DNA from: Vespula vulgaris
Taxonomy: Eukaryota > Arthropoda > Insecta > Hymenoptera > Vespidae
DNA: 64,000 bases
Reading direction: 5' to 3'
NCBI RefSeq assembly: GCF_905475345.1
Contig: NC_066591.1
Location: 8,987,001-9,051,000, forward strand
Shown piece by piece: positions 35,301 to 46,529 of this stretch. How positions within the stretch are numbered: position 1 is the first letter of the stretch; every line of letters starts with the position of its first letter. The position numbers and the translations under genes are program-made. The notes beneath the pieces were generated by a model. That model searched no databases and was not told the DNA's origin. It worked only from the letters and a program-made list of their open reading frames with translations.

Positions 35301-35314
35301 ACACCTAGTGTTAA
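35301..35314. repeat. piggyBac-type right end: CACTAG terminus and TTAA
   Basis: On the minus strand TTAA is followed by CACTAGGTGTTTAAAACC. Homology to duplicated copy B starts at once on the other side (35,318), so this is a true insertion boundary. Confidence 0.7.
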
Positions 35315-35317
35315 GAT

Positions 35318-37401
35318 TTTCTAAAATAAGCGCCCATTCCCGAATCTGAATTTCTGAGTTTTACGAGAATAAACTATTTTCGACGGAAGACGCTGGTTAT
35401 AAAAAATCATAAGCTTCTCTTCCGTTGTTTTATTAAAAAGAGGTAATTTATTTTAATTTCATCGCTAACCATTATTTTTGATGTCCAAAGAATATAATAA
35501 CACTGTCTTTGAGTAACGTGTAAAACATCTTTAACTCGGTATACGTAAGTCTAGATTTATTATCTTCGGCATATCATTTGTCGGAGTATGAACGTAATTT
35601 GTTTATCTTGATTGGTGTTAAACCCTTCACTGTAGCTGAGCGTTTGACTTCAGTGAGACGTCAATTAGTAATTCTGAAGTAACCGGCAAAACGGTTGATT
35701 TTTTATCAATAATTAACCCATTACTTTCAATATTGGACCTATACTCGATGGAGAATTGTTTAATTGCTAATAGCACTTTTTCAGTTCCACACCTGGTATT
35801 AGTACTTTCCTTGAAGCAGATATATCGAATACTCTACTAATTTTGAATAAGAAGTGGGCAGTCTGCTTTTGTTTATTTCTTCTAAGTTGCTCATTTTCGA
35901 CACTGTTCACTTCATTTAAACGAAATCATTTGTCTACGAGTTTCGTGATTGACTTTGAAAGATCTCCTTCTTTCAACAATTTTGTAAATTAGTTTTTAGC
36001 ATAAATTAAGTTCTCGTCTCATAAATATTTGAAGATAAACTGTGTTTAATCCGTAATCACCATCGATGGTTTGAATATGAAAATGAAATTTTTTCGCGGG
36101 ACACGAGGTCGCGAGTCGAAATCGAGCTTCGACTTCACGAATCACGAACTGGACTCTTTTCATTATATACATATTGTAGAGTAAAGTTGGCTGTATTTTT
36201 ATTTGACAATTCATTATTTATTTCACGATGCAACGTCTCTCTGGAATTTATACTAATAACAGTCCATTTTGCTACCTATAAATTTTGCAATATAGGAGAA
36301 TAATTCACATTATTATCGACGTCACATGTAGAACTGGACGCGTTGACTAAATCGCGATAAATTACCAATTCTACTTCATAAACAATGCCAGTGCTTTGCC
36401 TTCTCTGTAAGTGGTTAATCTCAAATTGGCTTTGTTTCATCGCTTTAGTATTACCCGCAATTTCTACATTTTCTATGATGGCCGAAAACATGGTAAGGCT
36501 CATTACAAATATCTTTCTGCAATTCCTCCACGTTACTATATAGTTATTTTTGCAATTCCTCCACGTTACTATATACTATGAAGTTGATTTTTGGCCCTTA
36601 CGATGTTTAATTGCTGCCGTAACAGTAGTTCGTAAACGTTTTAAATTTCACTGCATGATGGTAGGTATTCCACTATATGACGATACCGTAATTTTTATTT
36701 AAACAAAGAACCTCCAAACGGCTATTATAATTTCGTAATGTATAATTGTGAAATTACTGTCCCCATTCCCGATCAATTTGATATATTTAAGACCATGAAT
36801 ATCGACGTTTCAGTATATCATGTTCCGAATAGCAACGTTTATCAACGTTTTAATGTACCATTAGATATGGGTAAAACAATCCTCTATTATCGCGTTCTAT
36901 TTCGCAATGTCGATTGATATAAACATTTTTTACAACATTGATTGAAGAGCGACTTACACACGGTTTACCTGTCGCAAAAAGAACCATATTTATTTCGAAT
37001 CTCAATATATAAAATTTTTTGCTTACGAAACCGACGTTTGTGGTAATACCTAATATCGGATTATAACGAATTTTATACGATCTTTTGACCCCTTATCGAT
37101 CAGCGACGACGGCGATACAAGAAATATAGTCGTATTCAACCTCTGCTTTCAGAGAAGCAATCGATGCCTTCTCTCGTGCAGATTAAAACTTCAGTTTATA
37201 TGTCTTTATCACATAAATCTTCAGATACAAATAGCGTGGTATTTTACTCGTGTAAAAGTATGGTATATTTATTACGACAGAAATGTTTTCTAATTGCGAA
37301 TGTTCGCCATTTGTAGATTTACGTATTACAAAACTAGTAAGTTTATTGTAAGTAACGCTTTGAATGATTGTAACTAAAAAATTGAATAAAAATAAATGCA
37401 T
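35318..37401 (-). pseudogene. Duplicated locus copy B: unrecognised secreted-protein pseudogene
   Basis: The family is not recognised. The minus frame 37,183-37,401 opens MHLFLFNFLVTIIQSVTYNK, a signal-peptide-like start (short hydrophobic stretch after Met), and continues ENISVVINIPYFYTSKIPR; the DNA under it aligns with 42,990-43,120 in copy C. Next comes EASIASLKAEVEYDYISCI (about 37,160-37,100), parallel to EVAKVIIRLKEEIDYDDIPC in copy C. Then 36,276-36,503 gives INHLQRRQSTGIVYEVELVI and SSTCDVDNNV, parallel to copy A. Then 35,996-36,214 gives HIQTIDGDYGLNT, and near 35,870 NKQKQTAHFLFKISRVFDIS. Several stops lie between. It is cut at the left by piggyBac remnant 2. I infer a multi-exon secreted protein. 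Confidence 0.58.
36518..36576. repeat. 33-bp tandem duplication inside copy B
   Basis: TGCAATTCCTCCACGTTACT occurs at 36,518 and again at 36,551, 33 bp apart. The unit is 11 codons, so the duplication keeps the minus-strand frame. Confidence 0.9.
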
Positions 37402-37419
37402 TACGAACTAATGATACTA

Positions 37420-37560
37420 TCGTAATGTAGAAAGCTAAGGAAAAACTAAAACGGACAAAAAGAAAAAAAAGGTTCTTATTTGTCATTTTTTGTAGTTAGT
37501 ATTAGATGTATCTACCGATGGATGGTTATGTGTTGAAATTATCAAGGACATAATTTGTTT
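37420..37560. repeat. Upstream-region repeat, copy of 55,280-55,425
   Basis: Shared blocks are AACGGACRAAAA, CTTA-T-GT, ATCTA-C-A--G-TGGTTATGTGT and ATTATCAA/ATAATCAA. Same strand. It lies directly upstream of the signal-peptide start of copy B. Confidence 0.65.
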
Positions 37561-37629
37561 TGAATTTGTGCGAAAAACCATCACGTAAGATGACATATTT
37601 TTTCTTCTGTAGATATAAGAAAGGTAAAA

Positions 37630-37960
37630 GCGATTATATACAAAAGAGATCAGTAAAATGGAAAGCTATATAATTATATACGTAGATAATATCTTAATAG
37701 CATCAAAAAGTACAAATGATGTCACACGAGTAGAAAATGAGTTAGCTATTGAAATTATAAGGGATTAAAATAGTAATTTCTAGCAAGATATAGATACTTT
37801 ATACTATTTCATAAGAGACCTAGGAAAATAGTACGATTGATATAATATATTGGGATAATAATGATATACATGCAGATATGATAACAAAGCTAGTTAACGT
37901 AATAAGACCGAAGAAATTCATAAACCAAGATTAATTCAATAAACTGATAAGCGATTAGTT
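37630..37960 (+). pseudogene. Ty1/Copia reverse transcriptase/RNase H remnant
   Basis: The plus strand at about 37,660-37,765 reads MESYIIIYVDNILIASKSTN, the RT catalytic region of Copia elements (usually YVDDI-IAS), with the second Asp changed to Asn. After a short unreadable stretch, about 37,845-37,945 reads IIYWDNNDIHADMITKLVNV then IRPKKFINQD, the final RNase H segment (usually DILTKPL----F---). The sequence between RT and the end of RNase H is missing, so this is a deleted relic. Confidence 0.78.
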
Positions 37961-38139
37961 TTTAAACTTGAATTTTAATATAATTATAAATGTAATTGCG
38001 AAAAGGATAAATTAGTTCGTCAGGTTTGTTTACATCTATTCAATAAAGAATAACTAATAGAAATATATAGCCTTGAAGCCACAATTCCTAAATTATTATT
38101 GCCATTGTGTTTCACGTTACTTATGAAATTTTTATGTTT

Positions 38140-38300
38140 TTAGCTACGTTTCTATGTGAAGATAACTATTATACAAATTTTTGAAAAATTTAACAATCTC
38201 AATATCTTTGACGCTTATTTTTATCGACATAAGGAGCTGAATACGTATTTCCTTATTTTGGCTGTAGAATCATTTGTTCAAGGCTTATTAAAATCATATC
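38140..38300. repeat. Upstream-region repeat, third copy of 7,020-7,175
   Basis: Contains TTGAAAAATTTAACAATCTC, a TATTTCCTTATTTT block, TAGAATCATTTGTTCAAGGC and TTATTAAAAT, in the order seen at 7.0-7.2 kb and 56.15-56.28 kb. Confidence 0.72.
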
Positions 38301-38860
38301 ATACTTATAATAACATATCATAATTATTTTAACAATACTATTAATATTATAATAATATAAATAATATATTATTTACAATATTGTTATCAGCTTATCATTA
38401 TTATATCTTGAATTGTTGTAGGCAAATGGAAGAAAATTCTGCACCTAAGGTCAATTGAGTTTGTCAAGGGCATTAATGTCTGTGTATAAATCATACGTTT
38501 CGTTTGTCTTACAGAATACGTATTGACTTGGAACTAGCTGTTCTGTAAAAATCGATTATCATGTATTCTCTTTGATATCTCGTTGTCAACTTAGATCTTC
38601 AATCCACGTGCTCCGACGTTGTGAAGGGGATGAATGTACCTAACGAGCACATTCACGGATATGATAAATCCAGAGAAGGGACATTTTTTAACACGTTATT
38701 ATTTTATTATATTTCGTATCTATCGTTGAAGTCACATTTTGAGCGATATGCATTTAAAGGCTATTCTGAAGTACGAATTCTCTATTAAAATCAATAATAT
38801 TTCATTACATTAAATGCTGTCTGAAAGAAGAATGAAAAAGAAAAAAATATAACGAGAATA
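38301..38860. other. Interval without a recognised gene
   Basis: AT-rich, with a slightly GC-richer part at 38,590-38,690. Nothing recognised. Confidence 0.5.
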
Positions 38861-38864
38861 CTAT

Positions 38865-39235
38865 TTGGTAATGAAACAGTTGGTTGTTGTAGGAACGATT
38901 CAGGATGAGGCATTAAGAAAGCATGTATTCCATGTAATTACTGATGGCGAAAGAAAGAAACCTATCTTGTATGGAGCGAAAGAATTGCATGATTTTAAGG
39001 AACGTTTACAAGTTTATGAGGAAAATTTGAGAAGTAAACAAAGCGCAAATTCAAAAATGCTCGAGGAAATGCATAAATTCTCGAAAAGATCGGAGCTTCA
39101 AATTAAGACAATGCTATTTTATAATTATGGCGATAATAGGATACTTGTCTAAAAATTGTAAGTCGCGAATATTGAAACCGAAATGCTTTAAATGCTATTA
39201 GTTCGGTCATATGTTCTTGAATGTAATGCTCGCTG
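38865..39235 (+). pseudogene. Retrotransposon Gag fragment with two damaged zinc knuckles
   Basis: The frame reads LVVVGTIQDEALRKHVFHVI, ILYGAKELHDFKERLQVYEE and MLEEMHKFSKRSELQIKT, then MLFYNYGDN. A one-base shift continues GYLSKNCKSRILKPKCFKCY, stop, FGHMFLECN. This is a helical Gag C-terminus with two CCHC knuckles (known pattern CYNCGDKGHLSKNC and CFKCY-FGHMSFEC). The first two Cys of knuckle 1 are now Tyr. The family is Ty3/Gypsy or Copia type; I cannot separate them. No protease or RT follows: a mariner remnant begins 130 bp on. Confidence 0.7.
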
Positions 39236-39363
39236 AGGGCTAGTATGGATCTGTTGATGTATTGATTGATTACACTGTGTACAATTAAATTGATGGATAA
39301 GAAATGTCGGATTTTTATTTTTATATTTTTATATTAAAATCATATCTTTTCCTAGAAAATGTT

Positions 39364-40105
39364 TATTTAATCGAAATAGGCTCCATTTACTTCGATAAAC
39401 TTTTCCCAATGAGTTTTTAATGCTTTTCTTAAAAATGTTTTAGTTTTTTGAGTCAATAAATCCCGTTCTTCTTTTTTGAAGTATTTATTGCGTAAAAATA
39501 GTTCGAACTGTTTAAAGAAATGATAGTACGTTAAAGGTCGGTTGGATGAATGCGGTGGATGTTGCAAAATTTCATACTTTAAATCAATCAATTTTATGAT
39601 TATATGTTGCGATGTATGCGGTCGAACGTTGTCGTGAAGAAGTATTGGTGTACAATGGGCGTTCGATTTTTAATTTTTTCTACATTTGATCAATGTATTG
39701 TCGTTCTGCCGATCAGTAATGCCGAGTTCGTTCCTCAGTTTGTAGATATGAATAATGAATCTTTCCACTCACATTTCACGAAATTATCATTAAAATTTTA
39801 CATGGGCAAAGTGATGATTTCGGAGCATGAGCAAGTGTCACATCTCTGTCAAGCTATCGAACAGACCTTTCTTTATTATTATCAAAAATCCATGACACAT
39901 TCGTTTAATCAATTAGCTTATATTGATCAATCAATTCACGCGGTATCTATTTATTCATTTTTTGATTCTTCCAATAGCGGGATGGTATCCTTCATTCTGA
40001 CAGAAGGTTGTTTTATTGTTACACTTGGATTCACTTCCATCAATGATTTCAAATCATCATTATCCACAAACAACTTTGATCTTCCACACAGTTCATTTTA
40101 GTAGT
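39364..40105 (-). mobile_element. mariner transposase remnant
   Basis: The frame 39,367-39,591 plus its open extension to about 39,660 reads PILLHDNVRPHTSQHI, then LIDLKYEILQHPPHS, YYHFFKQFELFLRNKYF and ending EKFIEVNGAYFD. This is the C-terminal half of a mariner D,D34D transposase. The second catalytic Asp (LLHDN) is kept. The third, normally in PSDYHLF, is Tyr here, so the enzyme is dead. Upstream, near 40,090-40,000, lies LFVDNDDLKSLMEVNPSVTI, the helix-turn-helix part (usual: LV--DE-LK-LVEANPSQT). The N-terminal start is missing. The large plus-strand frame 39,604-40,101 is an antisense shadow. Mariner inserts at TA. Confidence 0.86.
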
Positions 40106-40221
40106 GATAAATCTCTAGAATGAAATTTCCCTCTCCTTTACAGTGTCCTGCCCAGATACCTGGTTTATGGTGTGTGTGGTTATCGCAGCATTATTGCCTA
40201 GTTTGAACTCGTATAGAAAAA

Positions 40222-41455
40222 TTAAACGCTATCAATAAAGTTTGTTCTAGTACAAAATTCAACATAAATAGTTGGAATAAACACTTGCGATGAAATTTTT
40301 TGTGGCGAAGTAATCATAATTTTTGGGCATTTTTTCATTTCATGAGTTGATTTTCTCAATAAGTTCTCACGTGGAGAAATGTAATCCTCAATTTTACCTT
40401 CACGACATTTCGTTGAATACGAAACTATTTTCATTCTAAAATCGGGAATTTCAATGTTTCTGCGAATTATCTGTTCGAATAATAACATAGCATTTACAAT
40501 GCATGTATTTAATAACAGTTCTACTGCTAATTTCCTGTATCACTTTGTGGTCTACACAGTGGTGAACTATATGCGATCATTTGGTGAGATGAATCGATTG
40601 AAGATTTCCCTAATTTTTATTCCACAACTATTTTTGGATTTTTATATAGATAAGATATTTTATGTACAATAGCCATTTTGCCGAATGTTTCGTAAAGAAC
40701 AACAATACATCACCCTTTTTCTTACATTTTAAGACTTTCACTTTTTTTCTATTTTACCAAGGCATAACATCTCCACGTTTTAATTTTTGAAATATTACTT
40801 CTTGCGGATTTTTTCGTCAATTTTTTCCATAGAATAACCACTAAACGCGTATGTATTGGGATTAATTTTTTCGCCAGATTAACACTTGTATACCAATTAT
40901 CTTTGCCAGATATATTCTTGCAAAACGACATTACAATTTTCCCCGCTTATATTTGAAAGGAACAAGTGTATCCTGCGCTACCACATAATTTATAATTTTT
41001 TATTTCGTATCTATGACATTTTTGTTTGATCAAATATTATCGAAATTTTCTTCAGTCTTGAGATGGTGTTAATGATTCATTTGGATTGTAATAATGGATG
41101 TATTCTGGATGTAATCTGGATGTCAATAATACGAATAATTTTAAATAATCTATTATTAGGATCGTTTTCTTCATCTTTACTAAAATTAATAAACTGCAGA
41201 AGTGATTCAAATTGATTTCTAGATATCACTGTACTTGTACATGTCTTCTTCTATCCTTCATTTCTACTTTTATAAATGAAATTTATGTAATCGCACTAGT
41301 TCAATCCATATAATAAGAGCAAAATATTGTTTTATTTCATTAGGATTTGTTTCAGACCATTCATCTAGTCGATGTAGCTGCTCTTCTGATATTATTTGCG
41401 CAGCATATAGGTTCATTTGTTTCTCGCTATCTTTAGTACCTCTTGTAACCAACGT
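40222..41455 (-). mobile_element. piggyBac-like remnant 3
   Basis: The frame 41,270-41,470 holds MNLYAAQIISEEQLHRLDEW and NPNEIKQYFALIIWIELVRL, the N-terminal region (usual: TNRYA-Q---, W--TN--EIK-F-GL-L-MG). The frame 40,749-40,931 holds GKDNWYTSVNLAKKLIPIHT (second catalytic Asp) and SKIKTWRCYALVK, followed in other frames by KKKGDVLLFFTKHSAKW. The frame 40,222-40,488 holds IEIPDFRMKIVSYSTKC, the C-terminal end. The DDE first-Asp region between 40,940 and 41,270 is missing or unreadable. At about 41,450 it joins copy C of the duplicated locus. Confidence 0.82.
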
Positions 41456-43615
41456 TATAATTGCCTTCAATATGAAGCCTATACTACAAACGCAAACAAG
41501 TTGTATTTTCTCTATATAACATTTACATTCTTAATAGAAATCTGAATAATATTTCATAACGACTAATTATGTTTACATAATGCATATTCGAAATATTAGT
41601 ATATATGTTAGCATGCATTATTCTTGTCTCGAAAAAAATCTAAGAAATTAACTTTTATTTTGTCCTCATCTACATATCGACATGTTAAAATATATCTAAT
41701 TTTGACAATAGATATGTATATCCGAATCTCATCGATTATTATTTCATTCTGTAATAAGTACAAAATTGTTATACAAATCGTGTAATAACATTTTTTGTTA
41801 ATGTTACAATTTTTGTTTTTTAAGGCTACTCATTTTCATTTTGTAGACACTTTATTATTTAGGAAACAACAATTGCTAATTATAAGTACGTTGTGCTTAT
41901 AAAATACGGGTCAATTCTCGAATCAGGTAAAAAGCACTCAAGATAAAAAACCGTAAATTTATTTTCTATTTCTGCTGACAAAAAGTGGTCTTTTTTTCGA
42001 TCTTAAGGACAACCATTTCTTATGGTGTCTAAGCAATAAAATAATGTTTTTGTCTTTACGTCATGAATAAAAGATTTTGCAAATGGTACATGTATTTATC
42101 AAAGTCTTTTATGTTCGGCATTTCATTTTATCTATATGCATGAATGTAATTTTTTTAAGTTCCTTTCATTGATTTTTAACCCTTCACTGAAGTTGGGCAT
42201 TTGACTTCAACGATGATTTTTATCAATAATCAGACCACTACCTTCAATATCGAGCTTGTATTCGATGGAATGAAATTACTTGTTCGTTAATTTCGCGTTC
42301 GGTTTTGAAGGGGTCTTTTCTTTTCAAAAATTTTACAAAGTAATTTCTAGCATAGATTAAGTTCTCATTACAAACATCATATGTCTGAGGGCAAGACGCG
42401 TTTGCTGCATAATCACCGTCGATATTTTCAGTATAAAATTTCTTTGCGGGATGTAGACGATTTCTTCCTCTTTGAGAAAAGCGAACTTGGTTTTTTTTTT
42501 TTACGTATATATTATAAAATAAAGTTGCTCATATCTTTACTGGATAATTTATTATTTATTTCACGATGCAACACACTACCGGAATTCTTACTAATGAGAG
42601 CATCTTTACATCGAGTTTGAACCGCATCTTTACATTGTTTATGAACCGCATGGGGAAAAGTTGACTCTTTTGCTACCTATAAATTTGACAATATAAAAAT
42701 TCTATAATTCTGCCACATCATTATTGACGTGTTATATTAAACCGAATGCGTTAACTGCAATACAATGCATTGCCAATTGTATTTCATAAAAAATATCGGT
42801 TAATATCCACCGTGGGTGATTAGTTTTTGCTTTACTACACAATGATATCCGCAATCTTTACATTTCACATGGAGGCCGAAAACAGTACGACGTGTTGTGA
42901 ATATTTTTCTACAATTTCTCCAGATTGACGATGCAAGGAATATCGTCATAATCGATTTCTTCTTTTAGACGAATAATTACCTTAGCAACTTCTGATTAAC
43001 CTGTACGCCATATACCGGAAAGTTTCAGATACTTTCAAATACAATAGCATAGTATATACCCATGTAATATTTGAGAAGCATGGTATATATATAAATATTA
43101 TTTCGGATATCATGCAGGCGTTAATATTTGAACTTTTTCCCAATGTATCTTCAGTCTTAATATTCATATCAAATCTCATATACTACGTTTTAATTTTATG
43201 ATGTTAACAAAACTATTGTAGCATTCTGAAACTCGATACATGTCTACAACTATACAAGAAAAAGGAACATGCACTTTTATAGAACGAATGGTATTTATAA
43301 CTATATGCAATATTCACTATTCGAAAGCCTGACAATTGAAATGAATTTTTATCATTATTTGTAATTACGTTCAATTTGCAGAAGACATGGAAAGGAATTA
43401 AAAATATTCACACTTATTACCTGTGCAGATTCCAAAAATGGATTCTGTGAAATTACACTGTAGATGTACGATTTGCTAGGTAGACTTGTATCTATTTTCT
43501 TGAAATATATCTTTTCTCTTCTTTTTATAATAATTTTTTAACTTTGAATAGTTCATACGTGTAATTAACATTTCTTTTTTTGACATACATAAGTTTCGTG
43601 TAGATTTTCCTGCTT
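41447..43615 (-). pseudogene. Duplicated locus copy C: unrecognised protein-family pseudogene
   Basis: DNA from 41,447 parallels 27,505 on in copy A (both with TTCAATATGRAGC, then GCATATTCGAAATAT about 130 bp on). Minus-strand peptides in order: near 43,120-42,990 the segment matching the signal-peptide exon of copy B; EVAKVIIRLKEEIDYDDIPC (near 42,960); DIFYEIQLAM (near 42,800); FYIVKFIGSKRVN (near 42,680); ENLIYARNYFVKFLK in a frame near 42,340, matching AKNNF- and LKTNL-type sequence in A and B; and LDIEGSGLIIDKN (near 42,230), matching NIESNGLIIDKKS in copy B. Stops and frameshifts separate them. The function is unknown. The 43,180-43,610 part matches copy D and copy A upstream regions. 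Confidence 0.57.
42600..42647. repeat. 24-bp tandem duplication inside copy C
   Basis: GCATCTTTACAT is repeated 24 bp apart, each followed by a GTTT-GAACC block. It is 8 codons long and lies in the coding-like part of the pseudogene. Confidence 0.8.
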
Positions 43616-43732
43616 GTCACCGGTATTTTTCGAAAGATCGTAAGACGTCTTATTTTCCTAATTTCTACATTTTTAATCCTGTCCTTCCATTTTTGCGAAA
43701 TTTAGAGAATGTAAATAAATGTGATTCATTCT

Positions 43733-43735
<3 letters not shown>

Positions 43736-43777
<42 letters not shown>
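43736..43777. repeat. (TA)n microsatellite
   Basis: A TA run of about 42 bp, between copy C and piggyBac remnant 4. Confidence 0.97.
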
Positions 43778-43779
<2 letters not shown>

Positions 43780-43899
43780 TATTATTTGTGTGAATATTCA
43801 ATACTTTTTTCTTAAATGGTAAGCGGCAAAACAATCTCAGAAATGTAAAGAAACTCTACATGATTTACATAGTAAATTTCCCTTGCTTATTTTATTTAC

Positions 43900-45190
43900 A
43901 TAATACGCGCTGCATGTTCTTTTGTGTTTATAAGTTTGAGTAATTTGTGTCAATTAGTATTGCTTTAGCTGCCCGGAAAGTTTGTCAGTCCAATTACGAT
44001 GTGAAGCACGATGTGTTGTTGCAGAGATTTACAAGTTTTTCTCAGTATTGGGTAAATTATCCTTTAACGAAATTTCAGATATTTTCAATAAGAAATCACT
44101 AAAACGTAGATTTTTGGTTCTTACACTAAAGTGTTGATATATTTCGAACAAATTGAATAGAGCACTCTGGAAAGGTATAAAGCCTTTTTTTTACCATTTC
44201 ATATTTTTTCTATAATAATTAGAAATACTTAAGAAATTGAAAAGTTTGATCCACTCCTTTCATGTACTTGTTGTAATCGAGTTTGGAAAATATTCAGTTA
44301 AAAATTCTTTAATTTAGTCGGAAATCCTAATTTTGAGACATATTCTCGCAGTTTCCGATTTTTTTCCTAAGTAAATTCTCCGCGAGTTCAACGCTGTTGT
44401 AATAATTTTTCATGTACAAATGATACCAATTTAAAAAAATATGTCAGTAATTCCATATTTCAGCGTACTCTTTAAGGTCTGTCTAATATCCGAGTATATT
44501 TTGAAGCATATTCCACGGTGGAATCACATAACGTTCAGATGAGGATACCATATTTAGTAATTTGCGAAGGACTATATAAACTACGAAACTCATTTATTCA
44601 TGATATTGTATCATACCTTTGTCGATGAAAATGTTTTGCCTAAGATTAAAGGTTTCGCAAAATTTTTTTGAGAAATAATCTATTATGGATTGCACCTTAA
44701 AGAGCCAATCAGTATTGTTGGGCATACTGTTGTTATCGGAAAAATGTAAAACTGATAATATTTCTGTAATTCTATTATGAGTCATAATTTCACGAAATAT
44801 TGAAGTTTCCAGTAACGAATTCGTTGACGAATAAATTGTTCATCATCGGATTTTTTATCAATCCCATAAGAATCGCTAAGGCAACCTACCTTTAAGTTCC
44901 CGTGTAGTAACTTTGAAAAATAATATAAAAATAAAAAAAAATAAAAAACTTTTTTATATTGTTTACTCTTATTAGAATTCTGTGTGTATGTTTCCATGCT
45001 AATAAGTTCAATCAATTCCGATTCAATAAATAAATCTGCGAAGTCTTCCACGTTTTGTACCTCTTTGGAGAATACATTAGGTTCTGTAGAGTCTTCGAAT
45101 TTCTTATTGTTTTTCAGTAAATCAAAATCTTATCACTTTATATCGTTATCTTCATCCGATTCTTCTATGTCACTTGGTAACACATTTTAT
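43900..45190 (-). mobile_element. piggyBac-like remnant 4
   Basis: Minus-strand order: an acidic start LPSDIEESDEDNDIK (about 45,180-45,135); NVEDFADLFIESELIELISM (44,782-45,051 frame and its extension); MTHNRITEILSVLHFSDNNS, MPNNTDWLFKVQSIIDYF and LRQNIFIDKGMIQYHE (44,594-44,785; first Asp kept, next residue changed from Glu to Lys); FRSLYSPSQITKYGILI (about 44,560); NYYNSVELAENLLRKK (about 44,380, where the second Asp is replaced); KYMKGVDQTFQFLKYF (about 44,270, third Asp kept); and a tail with Cys near 43,960. It follows piggyBac transposase architecture throughout but is broken. Sequence of the duplicated locus stops at about 43,620 and resumes at about 45,565, so the full insert is about 1.95 kb. 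Confidence 0.87.
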
Positions 45191-45564
45191 GGTGCGAAGT
45201 CGGATCAGTTCGGGTTTTGGAGCCATGAAGATGTTCTGGCTTTGTTCCTTATCTGAATATGTATCCCAAAATTTAATAGGAACATCGGATAAATTATTAT
45301 CCAGTTTACTTCTTCGTTTGCTATTATCAGAGAGTAGAATTTCTTGTTTTATTAAAAAGTTAGAAACAAGAAAATGTGTTAATATGATCGTATTGCAAAC
45401 TGTAATTAATTGTTGCCTTGTGTAGAACACTACCAGTATGTTATAGGCATTTATGCGATAGCTTCGCAGATTCCAACGTGGTCTTACCAGCATCTGTGTG
45501 AAAATTTTCGTGTGGCATCAACGTAGTGTCACCGGATGGTATAGACCAATGAATTGCGCCTGTT

Positions 45565-45660
45565 TTTTCTTGTCAGATTTCCTTTTTTTGCTGGCATTTT
45601 TAAATCATTCGTGAGACAAAACTATTGTGAGTTCGACGCTTCGACTATTACAATAAGGAA
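45565..45660. repeat. Continuation of duplicated copy C beyond piggyBac remnant 4
   Basis: CTTGTCAGATTT then GCTGGCATTTTTAAATCATT and AGACAAAACTATT parallel 55,126-55,175 in copy D and 30,135-30,186 in copy A (CTTGTCAGATTT, CTGCATTTTTTTTTAAATTA, AAAACAAAACTTA). Confidence 0.72.
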
Positions 45661-46204
45661 ATAATATAGGATGTATTATAAAAGGAACAAGAAGTATAAC
45701 AAAAGATATAGTAAACGATATATAATAAATGATTATTAAAATATTGCAAAAATTCGCAAAAGATCGACTATTTTTTATCTAGGTAACATTATTCGCTGTT
45801 TAATTTATCGGTGAACCATTTTAATTTATCGCGACCATGAGTACCGTACGAAAAGGATTAATAACTACCGCAAACAAATAATCGCCAGCCGAAAAACACA
45901 GTTTTAACTGGCATAGAGACTATAAGGCACCGGAAATCTGATCTCCCACATTCATAAAATTCATAACAAACCAGATTTGTAATTTTTATTTTGATAATAT
46001 TGATTTTTACGAATTATAACGTGCAACATCGTATTTTCATTTATTTAACAACACATCGATGTTCGACAATAAAAATAATTTCATTACAGAACTGTGCGTC
46101 GAGTTCAGTTATCTTTCTCCGAAGTTCATCATATTTCTTTAATGTCTATCATTGATCTTTACTTGGAATGTCTGTTACGTTCTCATAAATTTAGATTGTT
46201 ATTG

Positions 46205-46515
46205 TGTAGAGATAGAAAGTTCTGCGGAAGGAATATGAATCTAATTGATCAGAATGAAAGGAGAGGTCTTTTCTCACACATATTTTCTGCTCTGTCTTGT
46301 TGAAACAGTCAGACATACTAATTATATCAAGTGACGATAATGACTAGATTAGTAGATAATAAATAAGATCTATCAGGAACAAATGAGACAGAGCAAACGA
46401 TGAATTCAATGTCAAATCATGAATATAGTTCCGGATTTCTAGCTATTAACATAATGAAAAAATATTCTTCAATACTAAGTTCTCTTTATTCTCAATATAA
46501 ATTCGATGTCGAAAT
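46205..46515. repeat. Upstream-region repeat, copy of 5,255-5,545
   Basis: Same-strand match described at 5.25 kb. It lies upstream of minus-strand copy C, as the 55.6-56.7 kb block lies upstream of copy D. Confidence 0.75.
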
Positions 46516-46529
46516 AAATTTTAAGGTTT

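Larger units (their letters stand above)
33530..35314 (-). mobile_element. piggyBac-like remnant 2
   Basis: The N-terminal half is the minus frame 34,346-34,693 (FENFFKLFCFENFINFI, then IYCFLAIKLLMSRNKKL). The frame 34,009-34,299 follows with MSRDRFLCLKILHFNINKV, LYKIWEICNMLRQRFQKVF, LCIDESLLLCKGRWSFKQ (first Asp) and PSKRFGIKSFILCD. In other frames come FVQDFIIY and DNWYTSPAVF-type sequence (second Asp) near 33,960-33,920. The C-terminal half is 33,534-33,779 (MTRGKS..., KKSKCVVDMVISNVHSQ, MKWYKKYVSSF). The order matches piggyBac transposases throughout. Frameshifts and stops make it dead. The right end is at the TTAA 35,311-35,314, and just inside it lie tandem repeats that may be transposase sites. 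Confidence 0.88.

Noticed and set aside
32285..37960. The Copia pieces at 32.3 and 37.6 kb as one interrupted element
   Set aside because: Same strand and correct domain order, but the integrase core and first half of RT are missing and a piggyBac element plus a whole copy of the duplicated locus lie between; two separate relics are simpler.
39604..40101. 165-residue plus-strand frame
   Set aside because: Antisense shadow of the mariner transposase body, whose motifs are readable on the minus strand.
45170..45493. 107-residue minus-strand frame next to piggyBac remnant 4
   Set aside because: The true N-terminal acidic stretch of the transposase is in another frame over its end, and the rest resembles nothing known.
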